A DNA stretch of 27,752 bases from Chrysophaeum taylorii (lineage: Eukaryota > Sar > Pelagophyceae > Pelagomonadales > Pelagomonadaceae). The DNA lies in contig JAQMWT010000618.1 in the NCBI GenBank assembly GCA_029834535.1, forward strand, positions 1 to 27,752, read 5' to 3'. The position numbers were made by a program, and so were the translations under genes. How positions within the stretch are numbered: position 1 is the first letter of the stretch; each line of letters opens with the position of its first letter. Positions 18,617-27,752 of the stretch are shown one piece after another. A model generated the notes under the pieces. The model was not told the origin of the DNA, did no database searches, and worked only from the letters and a program-made list of their open reading frames with translations.

Positions 18617-19332
18617 TGCGCGTGTAGACGCCGGGAGGGGGCTTATCGGTATTGCGCAGCACGTGCTGGGTAGGGTGGAGTCGTCGACTCAGAAGAGCAT
18701 ATCCTCGGGGTTGCCGATCGACAGAGAGCCACGTAGAGCTGGACGTGACAGAAGACGGGCTTCGCCAAGAGGACGCCGACCTTGCGGGGCGTCTGCATCT
18801 GGCTCTTGTTGATCGTTTGGCGTCGGTGGGGCTTGAGGGATACAGGTTGGAGGAGCCTCGGTGACAACGACACTATCGATGATGTATCTGGTACCGTTGC
18901 AGTGGCCGTGCGACGGGTCGAGGTTGCGAAGACTTTAACCTCGCGATCAAAGTCAGCATGCCGTTGGTTGTCAGGGAGTCGAAAACTCGACTATAAAGAG
19001 CGAGGCGTCGTCTTCCGACCCAACCTAGTCGGCCGAAAAGAACTCCGACGCCTCGTCTCCGGGAAAGGCCGCGGTCATGCGCGCGTTGTCAGCATCGACA
19101 ACATCGTTTCGACGGGGCGTGAGAATGGCGCGCTGGCTAAAACAGCCGCCGCGGGTCGTGGAAATAGTCTGCGAGGTCGCCGTAGACGGCTTGGAGGATC
19201 ACTGTCTGGCTCTCGTGCCTACCTGATCCTTACTCTCGCGCCTACCTGATCCTTACCCTAAATCGAGGGACAAACAAACAGACAGACAAACAAACAGACA
19301 GACAAACATCTGTCGATTAGTAGTTAGGATTA
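18617..19332. other. Gene-poor stretch with short tandem repeats
   Basis: No convincing gene. A plus-strand frame at 18782-19249 is Arg/Gly/Ser-rich without motifs. The segment 19211-19256 is a 23-bp unit (TCTCGTGCCTACCTGATCCT plus TAC) repeated twice with one mismatch. It ends at a microsatellite and then the putative LTR of element 2. Confidence 0.4.
19271..19308. repeat. (CAAA/CAGA)n microsatellite
   Basis: A 38-base run of alternating CAAA and CAGA pairs. It may be a plain microsatellite or the tail of a decayed non-LTR insertion, since two other insertions in this window have tetranucleotide tails. Confidence 0.85.
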
Positions 19333-19650
19333 TGGCGTCACAGAAAAACCACTCCCGACCCCCGGGTGACAAAGGGGGTACTCACCGACTCGTCCTAGAC
19401 CTCACTGAACGAGGAAAACACGGACTCGGGGTCGGATATGCTCGCCACACACCTTGCTCACGCTCACCAAGCCTCTCAACAAGATGGAGGGATGGTATAT
19501 GATAGCAAGAATGCTACAAGAATACTGCAAGAATGCTTCTCACAAGAGAGAGGTATGATGTCACTAGGGGGGTAGGGAAAGGCGTCCCGTTGAACGGGTA
19601 TTAAGCCTCGAGAAAGGCGGGTAAGACTTAGCGGTCAGGAGTTGCCGCCA
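19333..19650 (-). repeat. Putative 3' LTR of element 2
   Basis: The right edge is placed where a purine-rich AGGGGAGTCCAG (minus strand) meets TGGCGGCAACTCC. The left edge is placed at TGGCGTCACAG (19333), because TGGCG...CGCCA gives matching inverted ends. The length (318 bp) is close to the LTRs of element 1. The partner LTR is outside the window, so the limits are a prediction. Confidence 0.45.
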
Positions 19651-19973
19651 CTGGACTCCCCTGGTGAGAATACGAGCTGCCCTCAGCGAGTCCGGCGAGA
19701 AGCACGAGCCTTGGCTGAATGAGCATCTCGGGAACGAATCTTCTTGTAGACACGTTCAACGACAGGTTCGGGAACGCGTCCACTACGCAAAGTGAACTTA
19801 GGAATCAACACATCGATCTCATGCGGGGCGAAGTCGGTGACACAAGGAGTGGTACTGTTGTTGACCTTGGTCTTGTCGGTGAAACTGTGACCATCCACGT
19901 CCTTGTATTCCGGCTTGAGCTTGCGAGTAGAGAGATGTGAGGTAGGCTTGTAATAAGAAACCTTGTCATGGGG

Positions 19974-20134
19974 CTCGCACAAGACCGCGCGCAGTGGCGG
20001 TCCGCCATCAACGCCTTTTCATCCCTCGCCTCTACCCCAACTGTGTGATTTTGCTCTGTGATCCTGGACCAGCTCCTACCGGCCCAGCCTGGCTCCCATG
20101 CCCGGGAGAGGTCCGAAATAAGTTAGTGAGTTAG
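19974..20134 (+). mobile_element. 161-bp 5'-truncated non-LTR insertion
   Basis: It is flanked by an 11-bp direct repeat with one mismatch: TTGTCATGGGG (19963-19973) and TTGTCAAGGGG (20135-20145). It ends on the plus strand in GGGAGAGGTCCGAAATAAGTTAGTGAGTTAG. The segment CCTGGCTCCCATGCCCGGGA is nearly the same as the 3' end of the insertion at 7054-7413. The element 2 pol frame continues on both sides (ADLGPLD before, KVSYYKPT after). The copy is shorter than the other, consistent with 5' truncation. Confidence 0.75.
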
Positions 20135-20871
20135 TTGTCAAGGGGACCAAGATCAGCATAGAAATGCAGAGCGACTCGATCATTCACAAAATCATAGGGT
20201 TCATAAACATCAGCGACGTAAATCTTCTTTCGCCAATCGGACCGTTTGTTATCCGGAATCCGAAAGAAAACGAACTTCCCATGCTTGTAATCATCCCGAA
20301 AAGTCTCCATGGGCTTGGGCACAGCTCGATCGACCACTGGAGAAACCATCACAGGGGTGATCTGACTAACATGAACACAACGGCGTTCGGGAGGAGAATC
20401 AAGAGACTCAATCCTGTAAGTGGCCGGGGACAAGCGTTCCAAAATAACAAATGGACCGCGCCATACCGGTCGAAGCTTGTTCTGAAGAAAAGGGATGTAG
20501 AGCAGAACATGTGAACCTTCTTCATACTCCACATCGACATGGTCCGTTTTGTAGGCGAGACGTTGTTTACGAAGAGCCTTCTCACGAGCTTCGTTCACCG
20601 TAGCGGTATAGAATTTCAGCCTCTCGCGAGTCTCTGCCACAACATCGGAGCGAGTTTTCGGCAAGCGGCGGACATCAAGATCCATGATCGTGTAATCGGT
20701 TGGCAATAAAGGCTGCCGGTTAAGACGAAGCATGAAAGGTGGAATCTGAGTTCCGGGGATAAATTTACGATTATAACAGAAAGCAATGTACTCCGCGAAT
20801 TCGGGCCATTCCGTGATCTTGCGGTTTTGAAGGCACGCACGAAGGAAAGCCTTGGTAAAGCGGTTGACCCT

Positions 20872-20885
20872 TTCAGCATTCAGCA
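20872..20885. repeat. 7-bp tandem duplication at the integrase catalytic Glu
   Basis: TTCAGCA is present twice in tandem. On the minus strand this doubles TGCTGAA next to the codons for Ala-Glu of the integrase third catalytic position. It causes a premature TGA and a frame change. Confidence 0.85.
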
Positions 20886-21599
20886 CGATTAGCCTGAGCA
20901 TGATACGGAATCGTGGTACTATACCGAACATTGAAAAGATGACAAAACTCTTCCATCAACTTGTTGACGAACTCTTTCCCATTGTCGGTACGAATCTTCT
21001 GAGGTAGATAACATTTGAGTAATATATTCGCGACAAAAGACTCGAGGATTGACTCAGCAGTCTTATGGTGTAGTACGTCAAGAATCAAGAAATGAGAAAA
21101 TGGATCAAAAAAAACGATGAGATATGTCTCGGGACCAGCACTGGGCAAAGGTCCAAACAAGTCCATACAAAGTACGACACAATCACCATAATACACTGGT
21201 TGCTGAAGCAGACCTGCTCTCTTTGGTTCAGGCGTACGAGCTTTCTTGCACACTATGCAACCAGCAATGTAAGCACCCACCTCATTAGACATATGGTGCC
21301 ACCAAAAACGTTCAAGTATCGACTGCACTGTACTTTGACGACCTATATGACCACCATAGAGAGGTGTGTCATGGTACAATCGGATGATGCGCGTCCGTAA
21401 AGTTCGGGGTGCGACTATCATCGGGTGCAAGTCGGGTGCGGCACGGTAGAGAACTCCTTTCACCACTTGATAGCGATAATTGGCTCCGTACCGACGAAGA
21501 GAATGGCCCTGAGCCATGCGATAACGAATGTCATCGCAAGTAGCACCAGTGATCTGCTCTTTGGCTATCTCTTCCAAAGTCAAATTATCCGGAATCTTG

Positions 21600-23841
21600 T
21601 CGATGTACTCTTGGTAATCATCGGCATCACAGAAAATACTAGGCTGGGTCTGCAGTCGTTGCTTCTGACGTTGTTTCGTAGCATGAGACGTGACCAATTG
21701 CATCGGATCATCGAGGTCTTCTTCCTCTTCCTCCACAGGCAACTCAGTCGTAACAAACGACAGAATGACATGGCACCCCGGTAAAGGTACTCTATCATCA
21801 ACAGAACGAGGGAGTTCTTGGCACACTAGATACGCGTGGTCCAAGGGTTCACCAAACTCGTCCGTCTCGATGACATGATCTATAGGATTGCGAGAGAGAC
21901 AGTCAGGGATGCTCATTCCCGGCGACTTCCCTGGCTTGTAACCCAATTCAGGATCAAAATTGGCGAGCCGCATCGCCCATCGAGCCAACTGCCCAGACGA
22001 GTGCTTCGCCTTTCGTAAAAACGTCAGGTTGCGATGATCTGTTTCAAGGATCGTCTTGTGACCTTCGATATAAGAGCGGAAATGCTCAAGAGAAAGAATA
22101 ACTGCCAGTAGCTCTAGCCGGCGAGGCTCATAGTTCCGCATCTCTTTCGGCACAGCTCGGCTCCAATACTCAATTACTCGTTCCTCTCGTGTCACCTTGC
22201 CGGTTTCGTCCTTGATTTCCACAAGCTGAAAAAGATACGCACCCAGACCATCCTTGGAAGCATCCGAGCGGATCTGAAAAGGAAGATCGTAGTCAGGATG
22301 ATAAACTCCACGAGAATCCACCAAAGCTTCGATGATCGTGTCCCATGCCTTTTGGCACTCAGGCGTCCACTCAAACTTAACGCCTTCAAGACACAATCGC
22401 CTAAGCGGCTCCACAATCTTCGAATAATTCTTCACATATCGGCGGCAATAGTTTCTCATGCCAATGAAAGATCGAATCTGGGTCTTCGGGGACGTATTAG
22501 GCAACGTACCGGGAATCGGCATCTGCTGCCGCGCTTCTAACGTCTTGGGATTCAGCTTCAAGCCTCCCGTAGTCGAAATATGTCCCAAAAACTCGATTTC
22601 GTCCTCGAGGAGGTGGAACTTCGAAGTTCGTCCACTATATCCTCGCTGCGCTAAATGGCACAACACTTCAATCAAAACTCTAAATGTCGGTGGAGTTCAT
22701 CCGATCCCATCATAATATCGTCGACAAACGCGACCAAGTCCTTATACATCCATGTGGACAAATCGCTAGCCATCTGCCTACAAAAGAGAGCTCCTGCTGC
22801 TTTTACCCCTAGAGGCAAGCGCAAGAAACTATGGGCTCCAAGTGGACTAACCATCGTAACGGCGTCCTGAGCGGCGACGTCCAAACGTAGGTTATGATAA
22901 CCCCATCGAATATCAATGCACGTCCGCCAACGGCGCATGGCAAGAAAAGTCAAAGCATCATCTTGACGAATATTCGGCCAACTGTCATTGACCAGCTGAT
23001 CATTGAGCTGACGCAAGTCAACTGCAGCACGAAAAGCATTCGATGTCCCGGCCTCTGCTCCCTTCTTAGGCAGCATCAGTACAGGGAATCCCCACGGAGA
23101 GTTCGCCGGTCGGATGACTCCGTCGCGACACCACTCAGTGATCTGCTTTCTGCGACACTCGAGCTTTGCTGGCGTCAACCTATAAGGCGTCATCTTGATC
23201 GGTCGTGGGTTTGCGTCTCTAAAGCGTAGAGAAACCGGTGGCGAGTCCACGGGTCTCATAATCGGATCAAAGAAAGCCCACGCGTATTGCACGCAATGGC
23301 TCAACATCATCTTCGCATCATCATCCAGATGCGGGTTGTCGGGAATTCCTAGATCTCGAACAACCTTCTCAACTTCTTCCTTCGTCGGAATTACGACTTT
23401 CATCGCATCATTGTCCTTGACGTGCTCGGGAATCTGCGGTAACGGTACACCGTCCGCATCGCGCGGCGCATCCTTCCATGGCACATCGAACTTTTCTTCG
23501 TATTTGAACCTCACCTCAGGGTGGCTCTTATTGATCTTTTCACCTTTGACGCGCACATTCGGCTCGCTCCTTACTTTCGGCTCCTGTTCAGGTTTAGGAT
23601 CCGGCGGAACGTCCACTTTTGATTGTCGGGGGGGCCGAGCAGAAAAAGCATGAGCCGTCCCCGGCGCATCAGTTGGAAGCGGAACTTCTGGCGGTTCCCA
23701 TTTAGTGGGATCCTGGAGATCATCCTTTGACACCCACTTAACGACACGAGTACGCGTATTTAACACCGGAATCTCTACGTGACGAGAGGTGGTGTCGGAG
23801 ATTCGTAAATACTGCTCAAAGGATCGATCTGTCGGGCTCAA
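21600..23841 (-). pseudogene. Element 2 reverse transcriptase and RNase H
   Basis: The frame from 23841 begins with a linker (VEIPVLNTRTRVVKWVSKDD) and a proline/charged stretch. RT follows: KMTPYRLTPAKLE, DGVIRPANSPWGFPVLMLPK, AAVDLRQLN, CIDIRWGYHNLRLD, FLRLPLGVKAAGALFCRQ and the catalytic FVDD (22719-22730). Near 22671 one T is missing from a T run, which brings a TGA. The next frame continues IEVLCHLAQRGYSGR, SFIGMRNYCRRYVKNYSK and the RNase H domain with RSDASKDGLGAYLF, RRLELLAVIL and ETDHRNLTFL. Region by region it aligns with element 1. It is fused or nearly fused to the methyltransferase upstream and to integrase downstream, as one polyprotein. Except for the frameshift, all catalytic residues are present, so it was lost recently. 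Confidence 0.93.
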
Positions 23842-24800
23842 CGCGGTCGGCAGACTTCACCACTTTGGCGGAAACCTCTTGTCACGGAGTTGTGCAGATC
23901 GACTGCTAAAATCGCAAGAGTATCTGGAGGGACGACAGATGCTAAATGTTTGAACGAATCTGTCTTAGACAAGCTAGCCCAATCATGATCCACCGGCATC
24001 GTGAGCAACTCGGCCGTCATTTTGAGAGTCAAAGGCTGAGTGTCCGAGCGATGCGGTCCCAAACGAAGAGGAACTCGCGTAACGGTGTAAGCCGTATCTG
24101 TTGCTTCTCGGGACGAGCCAAGATTATTCAGCTGGAGAAGGTGGCTTTCATGAGCATAACCTAAAGCTGCAGCAAATTTTTGTTGCATGTTCACACATGT
24201 CTTCGGAGCCTCTTGCAAGTGCAGTGGGTGACTGGAAACCAACAATCGCACACGAGAGCTCATCAGAGTAGATATGATATCATGAAAATTGACGACGTAC
24301 ACGTAAGGGTGTAAACGCGCTATATACGAAATAATAGACGCCTCCTGTTCAATCAGCCACATCATGAAGCCAGCCATTTTGCACAGCTTCATCGTCCAAC
24401 TAGTGGCCGTAACACCCTTGCCAACATCTCTGGATGTCAAGTTGCAGAGTACTGAATGAACGCAGGGTGGTGACGCTATACACATCGACGATGACCATTC
24501 CGCTTCAGGCAAATAAGCCTTGATCAATCGGAGGGTCGAGTCATATCGTCCGCAGAGCGTTTGCTGAACCACAGGTATCTTCGGAAAATTCTTCTGATGA
24601 ACCTTGTTGGCAGCTGTTGAAGAGTCAAGAGCAAGGACGACTCGAAACGACGTCCCGCACAACTCGTTCGCTCGTTGCATTCCTAAAGTACTTCCTCCGG
24701 CGCCGCTAAAGAGCATCACAACCTTGCGATACGTGATCGGCACCCAGTGGACCTTTTCAAACCTTCGGCGAGTCTCGCCTTCTGTAGCTTCTCGGCATTT
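23838..24800 (-). pseudogene. Element 2 C5-cytosine DNA methyltransferase-like domain, open over its full length
   Basis: The domain itself is unbroken within the open frame 25160-23838; only the polyprotein is broken on either side. Motifs in order: WVPITYRKVVMLFSGAGGST (motif I), VVLALDSSTAANKVHQKNFP (II/III area), IASPPCVHS (motif IV; Cys codon at 24462-24464), MMWLIEQEASII (motif VI position; Glu kept, Asn replaced), SSRVRLLVSS (VIII-like), LTLKMTAELLTMPVDHDWAS (IX) and ASVVPPDTLAILAVDL (X; GN replaced by AS). Motif I to X spans about 275 residues, so the target-recognition part is minimal. Motif IV with two prolines resembles the SPPC seen in Dnmt2-type enzymes. At 23838-23841 the stop of this frame overlaps the start of the RT frame. 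In element 1 the two are one frame, so a one-base lesion or a -1 frameshift lies here. The likely role is methylation of element DNA; activity is unproven. Confidence 0.85.
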
Positions 24801-26313
24801 CTTTTCCTCCTCGTCAGTTCGTCGGTCTAAATCGTCGTTACTGAGCGATTCTTGACGAGAATTCCTCTTCTTATCGGCAGAAGAAGACGCCTTCTGCACA
24901 GAGCTCAAAAGCATCGGTTCATCGCCTTGAGTAAGGTGGCTTGCGACCGAAACAGTGAATGATAGGTTAGCCTTGTTAGATTCGGCTTCACCATCCTTCG
25001 TTAAATCGTCGACCGTCACAGCATTCAGCTCGTCATCAAAACGAACAATATCGCCCAAAGCAAGGACTTCACCTTGGGTGATCACGGTCGGCACATCCTG
25101 GGTATAGGATATCGCCACTCGAGCTGCGAACTTATCATGATCCTCAGGAGAAGAACACATTCCATCGACTACCCCGAGTTGCTCGTACCCAGAGACGTAG
25201 CAACGAAAACTGGCCCGGTTTCCGTGGGCTCTGAAAGAGTGACTGGCACGCAGTAGGTGCGTCCAGGCTCGACCTTCATCGTGCGCGCAGCATAGGCTAT
25301 CACTTCATAGGCATCGCTGTTCGAACATTGAGAAGGCGTAACTGGAATGACTCCCCAAGTCGTCGAAGCTCCCGCTTGTTTCGGCGGTGGACGCTGGAGG
25401 TCTTCAATCTTGCACAAGCGAGCGTAGACTCGGTTCTCAACTGCGCTCAGGCACTTTTGCATCGCATGGTGCTGTTGCCCATAAACCTGAACTACCACGG
25501 GATTGCGCTCGTCATAAGTTGATCTGAACGTCAAAATCGGAGAATCGACTCGTCGATCCTGCACCTTTAAATTCTTGCGCCCAAGCGACTTGTGTGCGGA
25601 GAAACGCAATGCGATTTCGCGGGTAGTCCACTATGGCTCAACACCCGAATATCGCGCGCTCCCAGCAAAAATAGATGATTAGTATCGGCCACAATAGCAA
25701 CAACTGGAACGGCCACGTCGTCAAGCGCAATCCGCAATGCACCCATTGTGGATAGTCGTCTTGTTCAATCCTGACCCGTACAGGTGGCGCTCGACTGGAA
25801 GATCGCCCCGGTCAAGATGATGCATCGGCCAGTTTTTCGACCATCCCGACAAATATAGGAGACATCAGCATTCCATCCACGCCTAAAGTCGTTGCAAACT
25901 TCGGCCCGTCGTCGTCTATAAATATGACCAACTATAAACGTAAGTGTACCAGGGTCCAAACAACCGATGGTGATGAGGGTCTTGCTCGATCTTTCCCCAT
26001 CGCTCGGCGAAAGTGCAGTGTGATGACATCGAATCTCCGGTTTCGCATCGCCCGGCATCTGCATCGTCACCGCTGCCATATCTGGCGTTCCACATCTCGC
26101 CTCTGAATCTATATTGGCGCTCGCCGCTTCGGCTGCTTCCTCATTCCCCAGTTTCGCTGACAACAAATTCTGACACTTCTCAATCGGAGGCACATATACC
26201 TCTTTATCTCTTCTGGCAATCGTCGTTTCTCGTCCATCAAATCGGACATTCCCGTCAACTTCTCCCATCGGCGCCGCTGTGGTCTGCTCTGCGCGACAAA
26301 ACTGTATCGGCAT
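24800..26313 (-). pseudogene. Element 2 aspartic protease remnant and protease-RT linker
   Basis: LITIGCLDPGTLTFIVGHIY (about 25922-25980) looks like the start of a retroviral-type protease in which the active-site D-T/S-G has become D-P-G (codons at 25951-25956). About 100 residues later, after one TGA, VPVVAIVADTNHLFLLGARD matches the conserved end of such proteases (the 'LLG.D' strand). Next comes 25609-25169 (MKVEPGRTYCVPVTLSEPTE), which after a frame change near 25165 continues YEQLGVVDGMCSSPEDHD and ITQGEVLALGDIV. This resembles the beta-rich linker found between protease and RT in many Ty3/gypsy elements. It is followed by a charged low-complexity stretch leading to the methyltransferase. 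The part from about 26000 to 26313 is coding-like but not assignable. Protease cleaves the polyprotein in particles; this copy is inactive. Confidence 0.55.
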
Positions 26314-26326
26314 CGGCTAAAACGGT

Positions 26327-26938
26327 TCAGGGGGCGTAGAAAAAAGACGTCGTCCCCGACGTCAACTCAAAAGGTCTAACGTCATCATCGTGAACTGCCC
26401 TGCAAGACATGCACATTGACGAATGGGGGACACTGGAACCTGCGGCATGGGTTCGTCGGTCTCGAATCTGAGTCTTCCAGTAGTGCGGAGAATCCAAAGT
26501 AGCATCTGATATTGCTTCCACATACGATGCGAAGGCCACAAACGATCGAGCGTTGGTGGTATTTTGCTCCTGTTGCAAACGATGGCTCGTCACAGCGACA
26601 TCGGCAACATCATCGGAGACTCGAACGGGGCGCGCCGTCGGGTAAAAGACAACCCCGACGATGGCGGCGCGTCGCATAAGATTGGAACGCGAAAGTTGCG
26701 CTCGAATGTCCCGAACATCTGATATCGGCCTCCGTCATATTCGTCATCGTGATGTCGATGACGTCGGCGCCGGCGCGAATTGCGACTAGAGCCGGCGATG
26801 GCGGGGACTCGGGCTGGTTTGAGGGTGGGCCTTTCGATCAGGGCTCTGGCTTCGATGTCGGCGCGACGATCGTCTAGGAGGTGATCGTCCGTCTCGCTGT
26901 CGTGTAGAAGACGACGTAGCTGATGCCTCTGACCTCGC
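26327..26938 (-). other. Unassigned element 2 sequence between nucleocapsid and protease
   Basis: A 116-codon minus-strand frame (26677-26327) reads VGVVFYPTARPVRVSDDVAD and CMSCRAVHDDD, with no recognised domain. The rest is broken in all frames. By position it should encode the end of gag or the start of pro. Confidence 0.3.
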
Positions 26939-27752
26939 TCACCATGGTCGCCATTGTGGTTCCAATATCGGTGAGGGCCGTTTGAATTTAATTATAAGAA
27001 TCCGATCCGCGCGTGGCGTTCGCATGAGATGCATCATCACGCTTCGCCCAATCGGAACGCGATTGGGCTTGCTTCTTCTGCTTACGAATACGCTTACATC
27101 GCACAGTAATAACGATCCGGATCGCGGTTGCAAACCTGCGTTTCCGTGTTCATCTTCATCATGGGTGGTCCAGAAGAACCGCAGTGCGGGCACGTCCTCT
27201 TGCACCACAAAAAGGATCTCGTAAGATCAGCGGATCCGTATTCCCAGACGGTTTTATCCGCATCTTGCTTGGCTTGTTGATCGGAGGCCATAGCGACCTC
27301 CCGCCCTCGCGGCGGTTTATTCGATTTCGGATTAGGAGGGCCTTGGTCCTTCTCCTCCTCCATCAACTTGCAAGAAGTCGTTCTCGAGCCGCGATAAGCG
27401 CCACCATCGACAAAGTCAAGTAACTATCAGGATGTCCGCTCCTCATAGTCCGCACACGGTCCTCAACTCGCGGATGTCAACCACTGATAAGCTGGTCGAG
27501 GATATCGACATCATCCATCGTGCGGCTGGACACGGAACAAAACTCCAGGCTCGATTGGAATCTGGTACAATACGTCTGGACGTGCCGCTCCCCAGACTTC
27601 TTCGGAACTGAAGCTGGGTGACCTCCGCAGCTTGTCGAGCAGCTGCGCTGCGTGCTCGGAGGTCAGCAAGTCGATCTAAATAATCCAAAATCTTATCATA
27701 GCGTGTGTTAAGACGACGGATGCGACGAACCGAGCTCCATGTAATCATCGTC
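26939..27752 (-). pseudogene. Element 2 gag: capsid C-terminal half and cysteine-rich nucleocapsid
   Basis: On the minus strand a frame from about 27600 reads HVQTYCTRFQSSLEFCSVSS, DDVDILDQLISG, a TGA at 27479-27477, then PRVEDRVRTMRSGHPDSYLT and LIAARERLLAS. The 'V..Y..RF..L', 'DQLISG' and 'A..A.RE' pattern is the usual Ty3/gypsy capsid C-terminal domain. A frame change at about 27364 leads to MEEEKDQGPPNPKSNKPPRG (basic, Pro-rich) and CKRTCPHCGSSGPP with later Cys residues (QVCNRDPDRYYC). These may be the nucleocapsid zinc-binding part, though the spacing is not a standard CCHC knuckle. The capsid start lies partly in another frame near 27748-27600 or outside the window. Gag forms the particle and packages RNA. 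This copy cannot be translated through. Confidence 0.6.

Larger units (their letters stand above)
19683..21600 (-). pseudogene. Element 2 integrase with GPY/F module and conserved C-terminal domain
   Basis: In order on the minus strand: LTLEEIAKEQITG; the HHCC zinc domain (RLYHDTPLYGGHIGR ... GCIVCKKA); the catalytic core with VVLCMDLFGPLP (first Asp) and IRTDNGKEFVNKLMEE (second Asp). The third acidic residue, in AERVNRFTKAFL, follows about 35 residues later, but the frame breaks exactly there because of a 7-bp duplication (20872-20885). The C-terminal part contains RPVWRGPFVILERLSPATYR, the GPY/F module. A 161-bp insertion (19974-20134) then splits the tail. Beyond it the frame continues VSYYKPTSHLSTRKLKPEY and CVTDFAPHEIDVLIPKFTL, to a stop near 19683. 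Integrase inserts the DNA copy into chromosomes. The domain after GPY/F is shared with element 1 and of unknown role. Confidence 0.9.
19333..27752 (-). mobile_element. Element 2: long Ty3/gypsy LTR retrotransposon with a methyltransferase-like domain, right end outside the window
   Basis: On the minus strand, from right to left: gag (27752 to about 26939), protease remnant and linker (about 26000-24800), C5-methyltransferase-like domain, RT, RNase H, integrase with GPY/F module, and a conserved C-terminal domain, then a polypurine-like AGGGGAGTCC and a putative 3' LTR. At more than 8.4 kb it is longer than element 1 and keeps the parts element 1 lost. It carries many lesions: a TGA in gag, frame changes around the protease and linker, a DPG in place of DTG in the protease, a frame change at the methyltransferase/RT border, a one-base loss in RT, a 7-bp duplication in integrase and a 161-bp insertion. 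RT similarity to element 1 is clear but distant, so they are separate families. Confidence 0.85.

Noticed and set aside
22660..22690. Programmed frameshift within RT of element 2
   Set aside because: It falls in the middle of the RT domain just after FVDD, where element 1 is continuous. A one-base loss in a T run explains it.
23838..25160. A host DNA methyltransferase gene that merely lies near retroelement DNA
   Set aside because: The same domain at the same place and orientation in two element families, fused in frame to RT in element 1, shows it belongs to the elements.

Overview
The window looks like nuclear DNA of a eukaryote, probably a microbial eukaryote or alga with a compact, intron-poor genome. 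It holds Ty1/copia and Ty3/gypsy LTR retrotransposons, a Mutator-like (MULE) remnant, small insertions with tetranucleotide tails, and one long intron-free GC-rich gene with a Kozak-like start. I cannot name the species. Most of the sequence is broken mobile elements. Only the gene at 13890-16739 is long and intact.

Layout. 1-848: tail of a Ty1/copia pol (+), then an unrecognised coiled-coil reading frame, 992-2084 (+, one frameshift). 2519-4395: a MULE-like DNA transposon flanked by inverted arrays of a ~32-bp module, with the transposase N-terminus on the minus strand. 4396-5984: decayed sequence with a possible gag-like frame. 5990-12544: a complete but defective Ty3/gypsy insertion on the minus strand ('element 1') with 335/330-bp LTRs and a 4-bp target duplication CTGG. 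12545-13531: an unknown pseudogene. 13890-16739 (+): a 949-codon gene with a polyQ tract, an HHCC zinc motif and a D-D-E-like arrangement, read here as a possible domesticated integrase. 16740-19332: no confident gene, several short repeats. 19333 to beyond the right edge: a second, longer Ty3/gypsy element on the minus strand ('element 2'), with gag, protease, methyltransferase, RT, RNase H, integrase and a C-terminal domain all recognisable but broken.

The main discovery is that both Ty3/gypsy elements encode a compact C5-cytosine DNA methyltransferase-like domain between the gag/protease part and reverse transcriptase. Motif I (GAGGSTLG), motif IV (SPPC with the catalytic Cys), a motif VI-like Glu, a motif VIII-like SRxR and a motif IX/X region ending in VPP are all visible. 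The elements belong to different families, so the domain was fixed in their common ancestor and is not a chance capture by one copy. Retrotransposon-borne methyltransferases are known from dinoflagellates and charophytes (de Mendoza et al. 2018, from memory). This could be another instance or lineage. Element 1 has lost most of gag, the protease and the integrase but keeps the methyltransferase and RT, as a non-autonomous derivative would.

The second item of interest is the intact 949-codon gene. It has the geometry of a retroviral-type integrase (HHCC followed by D-x55-D-x37-E) joined to a glutamine- and methionine-rich N-terminus and an acidic C-terminus. All functional statements rest on motifs read by eye.
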